A stretch of 64,000 nt of DNA from Triops longicaudatus. Its lineage: Eukaryota > Arthropoda > Branchiopoda > Notostraca > Triopsidae. The stretch spans positions 682,001-746,000 of the forward strand of contig JAGQDJ010000037.1 of NCBI GenBank assembly GCA_022885665.1, read 5' to 3'. Position 1 is the stretch's first letter, and the number at the start of each line of letters is the position of its first letter. The notes below the pieces were generated by a model. It was not told the DNA's origin. It ran no database searches and saw only the letters and a list, made by a program, of their open reading frames with translations. The translations under genes were made by a program, and so were the position numbers. This document shows positions 39,101 through 47,865 of this stretch, piece after piece.

Positions 39101-42100
39101 CTCCCTGAACCTTACACTTTAATTGCACCCGCTCGCTTTTTATACGGGGAAATTACTCTTGTGTAGGTTATAGTATAATTTAAACCGAGGGCCAAAGCGA
39201 GAATTTACTTTCTTCTAAACTGGTTATTCCCCCAAGGCAAAAAGACGTCCACATTACCCTAAGGAAATCTACAAGGCAGCGAATTTACATCGTGCGGCGA
39301 ATGTAATCGGGTTGCAGTGTTACCTACAAATGCTTCGAAATAACCTTTCAGCGAATTGTATGCTATTACTTGAGCTGAATAATAATAATAGTAATAATAA
39401 TGATAATAATAGTAATAATAATAATTATTATAATAATAATAATAAAAGCCATGAATGCGGTAAAGAAGAAAAGACTTTGTGTATTGTGTTGGCAGGCACG
39501 TGTAGTAAATATATTAACGCTCCAATGGACTCGTCTCTAAGCTAATGATGGGAACGACCACGCATTAGAATGAACTGGTATATGAGAGCCATAAAAGTAT
39601 GAGAACAATACTGACACGCGCCAGTCTAACATGGAAGGATCGTCAAATTTTTGCGCGAACAACTCTAAGAAGATTTCTTTTCCACTTGCATGCTCTTATG
39701 TTTCAAGGTGTTCGTAATATTGTTTCCTTTCGGAGGCTGATTTGTTAAGCTTGTTGTTGACTAAGGGGTTGTGTTTGTCTTCATTTTGCGTGGGGAGGTA
39801 GAAAGTTTCGGGGCGAATCCCCAACGACAGTTTGCCACGTCTGTGTACATGTAGTATCTGCCCGTGTCTTATAATTATTGCAAAGGTCTAACTGAAACTG
39901 TCGCTCCCAGGCGACGGTTACACGGGATAGAACAGCCATTTTTTTTTTTCGTTCCCAGCCCCTTTTAATAGGACCACAACCATCAACTCACCCATGTTTC
40001 GGGTTTTATGACTACTCAGGCCTTCAAAGGGTGTGAGAGAAATGATCGAAAACGGGCGTGCAAGAAAGTTCCCGCACGCGGGTGGGTTCGGACCAGTCAT
40101 GAAAGGCTCGCTTTTAGAAGGAGGGAAAACCTGTGGTGGGAATGTTGTTATCCTTCACAAATGTCGTGCCCGGAAGCTTCTCCTTGGAGCTCGTTCTGCG
40201 TAAAGCACTTCTTGTCTCAGCTGGTACATGTACAGGACGGTTACAGTAGATCTCTGGCTCATGAGTGATGTCCATCATTCGAAAGCTCGTCGTAAGCGGA
40301 AAGCTACATAAATTTAAGCCCCCTTCGCCCATTAGAGCACTGCTATTGAATTTGAGAACAAAATCCGAGGTTTTGGAAGGTTTCAAGCTTTAAGTATTTA
40401 GTTTTCTTTTTTAAATAAAAATGTAAAAAAAAAATGATTTTTTTCTAGCACGTATTTCGAGTTTCTTTAGTAAGTTTTTGACACCGTCGAATTAGCAAAG
40501 AAATGTGCAAAAATGTGACGAAAGTTTTCTAGCGATTTTGATTGGAATTGTTGAAGGAAATTGATATCGGACAGGTTTTAGTCTTAGAAAAATAGCTATT
40601 TGCGATCATAGAGTAAACTAACTATGGCTAGTGCAAAGTACTAGTATTAGGTACTTAGAGTATGACAATCCAGATGGCGCGTTTTCCCACCACCAAGGCA
40701 GTACTTCTTTCGCGAAATTACTATAGCGTGTTTCAGTCTGCACTACGTACAAAAATAAAATAAAAATTCCCCTCATAAAAATTATATGTAAATAATAATA
40801 ATAGTAACAATAACAAACCAGGCAAAGCTGCTTTCAAAAATATTTTTATCTTTATACACAAGTAACATCACATCTTACGAGTTTTTCTTTAAATTGATTC
40901 TTTAGAGAACCCATTGATGACGTAAAGTAGGGATTATTTAATGGATAAATTGATCGAGCGCTTTAAGAACCGAACGGGTGAAAAATAACTCGTATTTTCA
41001 AGGTACATTTAAGATCTCGTATCGTTCTTCTGTTAATTTTATGTCTTTTCGAGCGTTTTTTCACATTCTCGCGTTTTTTCGCGTTCGGAGGCACTTTTTG
41101 TCATTGCATTGCAAATTGCGTTCCCTTTTTATCGAAGCATAAGATTTTGCGCATTCATATTCATAATGCTCGTTTTTGCGCCTTGATGGTCTGTCGTACC
41201 CGATGAATACTCACAAGAAGCACTTTTATGGGGTCTAGTGACGTCTGACTTGTGATGACCATTTCTAATGAAAGATTAAGTCCGGAATGTCAGGGTCACC
41301 GAAAAGAGGATTTTCTGCTTTTGTGGTAATCCTTACCGGAAATGAAGCGAGGGGGCGACGTTGGTCAACTTTTCGCCCTCGATGAAGTACTGGGTTTGTT
41401 ATGCAAATGGGGGACTTTGAGAAGCTAAGCATTGAGCATCACGTATGAGAATTCTTTTACTCGTCACTGAAATCATGCATGAATAGGCAAACTGAAGATC
41501 TCGCTGCAAAGGATTCTGTCACAAAGTACAAAATTTTGTAGAAGGAGCTAAAGTAATGATGTTCTGTTGATACAAAAAGAAAACGAGGCCTTGGAGCCCG
41601 TAGCTCCCAAACTATGTTGTTAACTTGCTAGGGAAACTTTTTCTGCTAATATTCGATTTAAAAGTTAAAAAGGAACAAAAAGAAAAGTTGTTACGTACTT
41701 TGGCACCCGACGACGATGACAAGTTCGTCGCTGCAGTTTTGGCTGGCAGCAAAGTAGCTGAATAGATAATGAGAGACATGTTTTTGCTGATTTGCGTGAG
41801 AAAGAGAATCAAAAGTTGCCAGCGACGAGTTTTAAGGAAAAAGGGAGAACATGGTGGAAATTTTTTAGGCTAAAGAGCGTTTGCTTGCCAACACTCAAAG
41901 CTAGCAACTCGAGTGCAGAAGAATGTTGCCGCTCATTCCAGTCCATTGTTAAAATCTGGACAATTTTTTTTTTTTAAAATAACGAACTGTCTCGTTGTTA
42001 ACCGTGGAGCACTCGCAGTCATCTTCCTTTTCTCGTTCTTTGCGTTTTCCAGTGTTTCGTGGATTTCCAACCCGCCAGACAGAAAAATAAAAAAGAACTT

Positions 42101-45100
42101 GAGTATCAAGTATAAAGTGTGATGACGGATCCCATTTGGAACGCGTTTCTTTAAACGTTCACCAAGTGTGAAACTTTTGGAGATTTTTGTTCCTGACAGC
42201 TCGTGGAATGAGAAACTCATCACAATTTTAACCTATCACTAATAAGAAATGTCTTTCAGCCCGCTAAAGCTAATCAAACGGGCTTCAAAGTTGAGGGTGC
42301 ACTTAAAAATTAATGAGCGGAAAAAAAGAAACGAAATTGAATTCCTTTCTCGGAAACTCGTGAACCTATATTCGTTTCCATCCACCTAATATTGATTTTA
42401 AGTAAGCTAAATTTCAAATATTATTCAAATTTGTCATGAATATTAGTGTTTTTAAGTGTAAAATTATATAAGAAAATTAAGAACACATATTTTAAAGTTC
42501 GTCTTTCGTTTATTAAGACTTGTAAGATAAAAAAAAATATCATAAGAATCAACACACTTTCAGAGAGCTTAATTGCTGTAAGGTCCGCAACGAGTACGTA
42601 TTGTACAGTATACATGATAAATGTCAGAATACCCCATTACTATCTCAAGCACGCTCAATAGATTCTCTTGAAGCTTTATGGCCGCTTTCAGTGAAGGGAA
42701 GACGCTGCAAGGCAGTGATTTATGGGGAATTTGATAGTTTTTTCGCAGTATCGCTAAAGGTGGCAATATCAAGGGACTTTTAAAAAATAATTACTCCAAA
42801 ACTACTGGCATGCTCAGTCGAAAGTTTCGGTTTGTTTTAGTAACGTAACCTTTTTAACGTCTCTTTTACTCTCCAAGACCATTAAGTAATTAAGTTCAAA
42901 AGTCTAAATCAAGGCGAAAGAGCGAAGCTAATTGTTAAAGCACAAGCCGAATTAATCAAATAGAATGATCTTACGTTGAACTTACTGGCTTTGAAATCAT
43001 CAGGCTTCAGTTTAAAGAACTTAGTCCAACAATGGTGCATACATCACGGCAGATAATTTCGTATAGTTTAAGTTCGTGTACTTCTTTAGTTATTGAATAA
43101 TGCTTCACAGGGTTTCTGGCTGTAAATATGTTGTTCCTACCAGGCTCATGCTACCTTATGTAAGTTGTATTTCCGCATTGCTTATGTTTTTCTTACTAAG
43201 CTTCACTCCCCACCCCCCGATAAACACGTTAAAAGTAAAGTTAATTGGGAAGAAAGCTTGGGATCCTTGTGATGGGGTAATCGAGATAATTGCATGAACT
43301 CCGCGTGTTTTGAGTTTTACTGTAGTTAGGGCTCTAATTAATTGGAGCATTCGATACTACGATTTGTGAGTAAGGCGGATGTTAAAAAGAAATGTGATTA
43401 AATTATATTTAGCACAGTTATACCATTTTTTTATATTTTTGATAATAGGCCTAGTTCAATTAACTGCGGCTGTATAGACCTGTAAAACTCTGAAAGGAAA
43501 GAAAAAAATAAAAATAAAAATTGGGAAACCCCCAAAGGAAGGAAATTAAAATTACATGAGAGAGGCGTTCAAGGGTGAGAAAAGCATGTTGACGTGTTGA
43601 CAAGCTTGGCTTAGGGAGAAAGATCACCCTTACAGCACACCTCTGAAGCCTAGGAAAGCCTTGCATCTTGTACCGCAAGATTAGCTGACGTCGTGCCAAA
43701 TCGAATGTGTTGTTTGGTGGGGTGTTTGTATATATCAAGTGAGTTGCAGTAATTTCTTACTCGGGGAAGAAATGGGGCACGCCCTCATAGATCTTCTTCC
43801 TGTGTGTTGGGGTTAAGTGTAAAAAGGTGAGCGAAAATTGGATAGACACTGATCACCCCTTTGCAGGTAGAGTAGAGGAAATTCCCAATTTCTGTGCGAG
43901 GAGACGCGAAACAATAAATCAAATTTATTGCAACTTTTTTCTTCTTGATCTCTTTCTGCGTGGAACAGTGTTTCGCGTGCGTTGTTCGTTCACATCTTAC
44001 GTGAGCGTGTAATAGTTTGGACATGTTTGTGACGTTTAATTTAAGAAAAAAGTACTTTTCAGAAATTGACGATGGTATTTGCTGAGCTTTAATGCGCCCA
44101 AGCTTCCGGGAGCTCACAGCGGACATTAGCATGTTATGAAAGTTTCTCAAGGGGGTTGAAGAAGGAAAGGTTACGAAGAAAAGAGAAATAATAGAAGAAA
44201 GCAGTCTCGCTGAAAATAATTAGGTAAAGAGGGTGTGAGGGAAGGCAAAGCACGGAAGCTTCATTAAAAGCCGCCGGTTTCCGCGACTTTTTATGGGCTA
44301 AATGGAAAGAGATTGAGTTGGGGCAATGAGCTCGGAATTTTTCATTAGTGGCGAGAAAAGAGATAAGGCTAATGGTCAGGGATACCGCCTTGTAGCGGAG
44401 AATAAAACGATCAAAACCTGACAGCTTCTGAGTTACAATTCGATTCTTCACCCATTTTTTATATTTTTCTATGTTTATATTTCTTTATTCTTTTTCTGAA
44501 AGGTAACTAGTCAATAAATGCGTTTTTACAATACAATGCTTTTCGAAGTTTTGTTTTTGTTTCCATTTGAATTTTACCCAACTCAAGTACTATGCAAATG
44601 TCATGCTTCAGGACTCGAGTAGGCAAGAAAAGAGGCAATTTTGAGTCTAAATCTATCCGGAAGGGAGCCAGTTCGCCGAAGTTTATGAGGGATTTCAGTG
44701 TTACCATTTTATTAAATAAAGAATTGTATTTGTCATGTCCTTTCGAAAAATAAACTAATTCAGTACATTTTTCTTTGTTACAGATACCAAGAGCACGTGA
44801 AGATCGTATTCGACAAAGTTAATCTCAATGAAGACGACGTGAGGTATGCTATTTAGTTGCCTTCCTAAGCTAGCGCTGCCATCTAGCGTCTGATGCATAA
44901 GACTTTCGTACTGGCTTTAGCTAGCTTCCGTTAGGGAGCACCTCATGCAACTTGCCCTCGGAAATTTCTAGCCAAGCTTAGAAGTTGGTAGTTAGTTAAA
45001 CAAAGCTTTCATTTGTACTCCAATTTACATGTTTGATAATGTTCTTCTCCACTTTGGTAACTACTTTTTCTTCTTGAAACTTTCGTAACAGTTGTTTGAG

Positions 45101-46986
45101 CAGTCAAGATAGCATCAAAGTGTACGACGGCTCGGATATCACCGCGCCGGTGATTGCCCACTTATGTGGAGTCATGTCCTACGTGGAATTATGGTCGTCA
45201 GGCCGAACTTTGCTTATTGAGTTTGTGTCCAACTCCACGGGGAAAACCGGTCCCGGGTTTGAAGCTCGCTTCCACTTTTACCCCACGTACACCGTTTATG
45301 AAATTGTGGGCGACGACGAAGAAGACTACGATGACCAAGACGAGGCGGATTCTGCCGACGAAATGACTTCCACAGCTGGGCCAGTCATTTCCCCGACCAG
45401 TCTGAGTCCCACAACATCTGCCCGTACTCCGACTACCGTGGGTAGGTAAGGGTTCTTTATTTCTATAGCATTTATAAGTCGAGATAAACCTTCCTGCGAA
45501 ATAAAGATTTAAATTCTTTCTACTTCACATAATACTCTATGTAGTAATGGTTGATTTCGTTGTAAGAATGCTTCCTATTACATAAAATGCCCTGTAAGGA
45601 TTATTCAACGGCGTTGAATGGATTAATTCCAAATGCGTTAATTAGTGAATTAAAAATAATTGATTGTATTTCAGCACTAACGACAACACGCAGCAACCAA
45701 CCAGATTCAAGCATTAAAGAAAATCTCACGAAAAATTACTAGATGAAGAATGGACATGCCTGAAAAAGTTGTCAAGTTCAGTTCAATCATTCGAGGTTCA
45801 ACATCTTCGAACCAAAAGTATTCCGAACAGACTCATAGCTAACTTTCTCAGATCCTACTTCAGCCTAATGTTTGTTGTAAGTGTCATAGATTGATCATTT
45901 TCAGCAGTTCAGAGGTAAAAGTGAGGGAAGCTGTAATATTTGGCATCATGCGACCCATGAATTGCAGTATACGTGTAACACGAGTAGCGTTAGTGGAGGA
46001 GACTTGGTTAAATTGTAACGCGATGCAAAAATCAAAAAAAAAATATAACTATTGAAAAATAAGACGTTAAGGTATAAAAATAGTTGACGAAGTAAATCGA
46101 GTCAAACCCACTGAAAAAGCTCCATTTGAAAAGAACGTACTCTAAATGAAAACTTAATGAAAATCCAATGAGAATCCAGTAATCAGAAGTAAAAATCCAA
46201 CAAAAAGAATAATAAAATTATTTAATAAATTACTTTTTTATAATTCGTGTAGCTTCAATTTTAAAAAATAATAAAGGTTACTAGGAAGCTTATGTAACTC
46301 ATATTTTCTTGCATTCTTTCTTCTCCTAGGCACTCCAGCGACCAAGAAACCAGTGACGAGTGCCAGTCCGTTGATGAACCGTGTCAGCACGCTACCTCCA
46401 CGGAAACCCGGCCCTACTTTGATTCCGATGTCGTCCACTTCTGAGAAACCCAAGCAGCAGTCGAGTACATCATCTCGTATTCCGCTAACGAGTCCTTTCT
46501 CTGTTCCAATCATCTCCGACTTGGCCAAAACCATGACATACGCTCCCCATACGGTGTTCACGATGTATCCACGGACAACTGCCGCCTCCCCGGTGTCACC
46601 GCTCGTTCTCGAGAGGCCGGTGGCCGTTGGAGGCCGTCTTTCCTTCCCCACAGATGAACGACAAGACTCTTCTGGTCATAATCCTAGTAATCAGAATTCA
46701 CCGTCTCCGACTTTTCCACCTTCGCATCGTGACATGACAGCTGTAAGTGGCCCAGGCTACCAACAACAGCCCAGCCAAGCTTCACTACCCGCGCTGCGGA
46801 CACCAAGTACGCCGACAACACCAGGAATCTCGGTCTCTACATGGAGTAGCAGCAAGGATGGCCCCTTAGGAAGCGAAGAAGCTTTGATTACCAGCAAAGA
46901 ATCAGTGCACTCTTCCGAATTGCTGACGTCCTGGCCACCGGAGGTAGCCGACGCCCAATCAGTCTCCACGGCACCGGAAAATGCCA
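24039..46986 (+). CDS. Two-CUB-domain protein with Ser/Thr/Pro-rich stalk (whole gene, seven exons)
   Basis: The exons 24039-24114, 25505-25682, 33958-34322, 38689-38845, 44784-44843, 45092-45441 and 46330-46986 join in phase (total 1843 nt, 614 codons plus one base). Each internal boundary has GT and AG. Predicted order: signal peptide 1-22 (cleavage after Ala-Arg-Ala, residues 20-22); CUB1 about 27-206 with Cys29/58 and Cys86/114; CUB2 about 221-342 with Cys221/252 and Cys280/304; acidic stretch 353-369; Ser/Thr/Pro-rich stalk 371-614. Sequons are at Asn116, 182, 186 and 326. CUB domains are extracellular beta-sandwiches that bind proteins. The sequence most resembles arthropod CUB membrane proteins (Culd or SOL-1-like, from memory). 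The exact orthologue is not assigned, so no symbol is given. The 3' end is uncertain: see the exon 8 candidate. It encodes a secreted or surface protein, not an enzyme; no protease or EGF domain is seen. Confidence 0.9.
24115..25504 (+). other. Intron 1 (1390 bp)
   Basis: It contains a 22-bp direct repeat (24409-24430 and 24439-24460, period 30). It also has an open frame of 94 codons at 24999-25283 that is not needed, since exons 1 and 2 join in phase. Confidence 0.85.
25505..25682 (+). CDS. Coding exon 2: first half of CUB1
   Basis: The acceptor is TTTGCTTGCAG and the donor is GTAAGT; the exon runs from phase 1 to phase 2. It encodes residues 26-84 and two bases of Gln85. The CUB signature is clear: Cys29, then GVFTSPDYPKPY (residues 41-52), Cys58 and an aromatic LLYTF strand (59-63). 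The strand EIVEITL at 69-75 follows. Cys27 is an extra cysteine two residues before the conserved first one. The spacing of Cys29 to Cys58 fits the first disulphide of a CUB domain. In other arthropods this segment is the best conserved part of such proteins, as far as I recall. Certainty that this is a real exon is high. Confidence 0.93.
25683..33957 (+). other. Intron 2 (8275 bp)
   Basis: The largest intron confirmed at both ends. It carries an AAT microsatellite and a long A-rich tract (26198-26365) and many T runs. No further CUB exon is missing here, because exons 2 and 3 complete one CUB domain across it. A GC-richer patch at 28560-29050 has open frames without domain signatures. Confidence 0.85.
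26198..26365. repeat. AAT microsatellite and A-rich simple repeat
   Basis: About eight AAT units are followed by AAAT/AAAG-rich simple sequence. The motif AGTAAAAGAAATATATAAAA occurs twice within it. Confidence 0.9.
33958..34322 (+). CDS. Coding exon 3: second half of CUB1 with a loop insertion
   Basis: The acceptor is TTTCAACTTAG and the donor is GTAAGG; the exon runs from phase 2 to phase 1. Residues 86-206 include Cys86, an IRLYLHLEKPEVNEKSLW strand region, Cys114 of the second disulphide, the strand NLVLAFLT (141-148) and the closing GFTGVYRF (196-203). Two stretches exceed the usual CUB pattern. Residues 118-131 are a 7-residue tandem duplication of Gly/Ser/Thr (DNA copies 34055-34075 and 34076-34096). 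Residues 149-195 are a hydrophilic insertion with sequons Asn182 and Asn186. No stop codon or alternative short intron is needed to read it through. The insertion could be a lineage-specific surface loop, or an unrecognised in-frame intron might lie inside it. Confidence 0.9.
34055..34096 (+). repeat. 21-bp coding tandem duplication in exon 3
   Basis: Copies 34055-34075 and 34076-34096 encode TSSGIGS and ASTGTGS. The repeat lies in the loop after CUB1 Cys114. Confidence 0.9.
34789..35257 (+). mobile_element. LINE (non-LTR retrotransposon) 3' fragment, copy 1, internally deleted
   Basis: The 5' part translates as the end of a reverse-transcriptase ORF2 (IFYGLPACANTKASSLAP, then HRQALLITGALKSTP, EAGSLPL), typical of jockey/I-like LINEs. 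It then jumps at about 35029 straight into the 3' tail shared with 60476-60714, so the C-terminal region present in copy 2 is deleted. A 15-bp tandem duplication sits at 34824-34853. It ends in an A-run followed by TGCTTA repeats. It lies in intron 3 in the gene's orientation. Confidence 0.7.
35440..35658. mobile_element. MITE, pogo/Tigger-like (copy 2)
   Basis: 219 bp; the left end has TTTCTCGTTATAACGAAC and the right end has TTTTAAAGAGATTCTGTCC. TA flanks both ends (35438-35439 and 35659-35660). The termini match those of the copy at 9975; the interior differs in length and sequence. Confidence 0.65.
38115..38383 (+). repeat. Solo-LTR-like dispersed repeat, copy C (269 bp)
   Basis: It starts TGTTACGTTCTACTCC and ends GAACGCCACA, flanked by ATAT on both sides (38111-38114 and 38384-38387). 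TG...CA ends and a 4-bp target duplication fit a solo LTR of a Ty3/gypsy-like element. A MITE cannot be excluded, since the two ends form an imperfect inverted repeat. It has no coding capacity. Confidence 0.65.
38689..38845 (+). CDS. Coding exon 4: first half of CUB2
   Basis: The acceptor is CTGTTTTCCAG and the donor is GTGAGT. Phase carried from exon 3 requires the frame in which residues 207-258 read through Cys221, KFYSPLHPSVYPPRSRC (236-252) and LYRFYG (253-258). This is a textbook CUB opening: Cys, a glycine-phenylalanine-tyrosine-serine-proline strand, a tyrosine-proline turn, the second cysteine, then an aromatic strand. Another frame is open over a longer stretch here but encodes nothing recognisable, so the correct frame is easily missed. 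The exon ends in phase 2. Confidence 0.92.
38846..44783 (+). other. Intron 4 (5938 bp)
   Basis: It holds an AAT/TAA microsatellite at 39379-39446 and a smaller one near 40790-40810, with otherwise AT-rich unique DNA. No missing CUB2 exon is needed between exons 4 and 5. Confidence 0.85.
39379..39446. repeat. AAT/TAA microsatellite
   Basis: An interrupted run of AAT/TAA triplets with single G substitutions. Length polymorphism is likely. Confidence 0.95.
44784..44843 (+). CDS. Coding exon 5: 60-bp CUB2 micro-exon
   Basis: The acceptor is TTTGTTACAG and the donor is GTATGC; both ends are phase 2. It encodes the completion of Arg259, then Tyr260 to Val278. The sequence HVKIVFDKVNLNEDDV (263-278) is the central CUB beta-strand pair that lies between the second and third conserved cysteines. 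Because it is exactly 60 bp and symmetric in phase, skipping it would keep the frame but remove a core strand of CUB2. It is too short to appear as a free-standing open frame and is supported by phase, splice sites and domain continuity with exons 4 and 6. Confidence 0.88.
44844..45091 (+). other. Intron 5 (248 bp)
   Basis: Short intron, phase 2, donor GTATGC and acceptor CTTTCGTAACAG. Confidence 0.9.
45092..45441 (+). CDS. Coding exon 6: end of CUB2 and acidic linker
   Basis: The acceptor is CTTTCGTAACAG. Residues 279-395 include Cys280, the strongly conserved SIKVYDG motif (286-292), Cys304, strands VELWSSGRTLLIEFVSN (310-326) and the closing GFEARFHF (334-341). A 17-residue acidic run with one tyrosine (about 353-369) and then a Ser/Thr/Pro-rich segment follow. 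Two possible donors overlap four bases apart, GTAGGT at 45442 and GTAAGG at 45446. Only the first keeps frame with exon 7 (Gly396 formed across the junction). Retention of the intron would terminate two codons on at TAA, giving a short secreted form. Confidence 0.92.
45442..46329 (+). other. Intron 6 (888 bp)
   Basis: Phase 1, donor GTAGGT with a competing GTAAGG four bases downstream. AT-rich; no repeat recognised. Confidence 0.88.
46330..46986 (+). CDS. Coding exon 7: Ser/Thr/Pro-rich stalk
   Basis: The acceptor is TTCTTCTCCTAG and the donor is a perfect GTAAGT; phase 1 at both ends. It encodes residues 397-614. The composition is dominated by Ser, Thr and Pro with few hydrophobic strands and no cysteine, as in mucin-like O-glycosylated stalks of surface receptors. 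No folded domain is recognised. It is the largest exon and lies in the longest uninterrupted reading frame of the window (46353-47240 counted from the first alternative start). Codon third positions are clearly richer in G and C than the flanking introns. The open frame runs 84 codons past the donor, so intron retention would also give a protein product. Confidence 0.9.
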
Positions 46987-47062
46987 GTAAGTCCACCCTT
47001 TTTAGCTTTTTATTTACTCTCGTCCTCTTTTTTGGCTATATGTGTGGCGTCACCCCCTTCAG

Positions 47063-47202
47063 ATTTTTCCTCTCTAGTACGCCCAATCTTTGCTATTTGT
47101 CTTTCGGTCTGCTTGGTCCTTGTACTCATCAAGAGACCTTGCGGAATGTTGCAGCTGTGGAAGACAGATTTCATTTATTATGTCCTTTGCCCACCGAAAT
47201 GA
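47063..47202 (+). CDS. Candidate terminal exon 8: membrane helix and short tail
   Basis: After the GTAAGT at 46987 a 76-bp intron could end at CCCCCTTCAG (47062), or a 91-bp intron at TTTCCTCTCTAG (47077). The two acceptors are 15 bp apart and both give the same frame. The product continues residue 614 into a hydrophobic stretch IFAICLSVCLVLVLI, then Lys-Arg, then about 20 residues and a TGA at 47200-47202. This is the layout of a type I single-pass membrane anchor (signal peptide, CUB, CUB, stalk, helix, basic stop-transfer). Total length would be 660 or 655 residues. Cautions: the helix is only about 15-16 residues, the region is T-rich so hydrophobic codons are expected by chance, and the unspliced frame also encodes a hydrophobic run. 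True downstream exons may lie elsewhere. Confidence 0.4.
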
Positions 47203-47846
47203 TCTCTGAGCAGGAGAACCGAACTGACCGGCAAAGCTAGGTTTATTACTTCTGCGACGGTGCTTATTAATACCTTGACGCCTGGTTCCAAGCCGGAGAG
47301 TCGATGTCCTTTCTGGTGACCTGTGTCGCAATTCTTGTTCATTTAGGACATGAGTGATTTACGAAGGTTGTACTGCAGAATAACAGTTTGGCAACCAGGA
47401 GTGAGCCAATATAATTATTGGTTGGAAGCTGCCAGTGTTCCTATTACCGGTTTTTAGTCATTTTTGTTTTTATTGTTATTATTTTTTCCTGTCTTTTTTT
47501 TTTCTCCCGAAGATAACACATCGCATATGCGAGGTCTCTCTTAAAATCAGCAAACAACAAACTATTTTCGCGTTTAGAAAAGTTCAGAGAACAGTACGTA
47601 ATTGAGTTACTTCAAACAAGGTTTAACTTTTATATTTTTCTTTATTTTTTATTATTTCTTCTGTGTCTGAGAGACCTGCGTAGGCCTTGGTAGTTATGGC
47701 AAGAAGTCATGATTACATTTTGGCCAGTTTGGGCAAGTTTCGCTTTTGCGTCACAAACGGTGCGTGGAAACCTTTAAAGAAGCTTAAATAATTTTTCTGG
47801 TTAAATGTTCATTCTTTCTGAACTTGTCTCGGCGCCTAGAGGTTAG

Positions 47847-47865
47847 CACGTGTTACCAAGGTAAC
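47847..47865. promoter_or_regulatory. E-box overlapping a palindromic X-box-like site
   Basis: CACGTG (47847-47852) overlaps GTTACCAAGGTAAC (47852-47865), a perfect inverted repeat close to the RFX X-box consensus. A single site; function is inferred from motif only. Confidence 0.3.
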
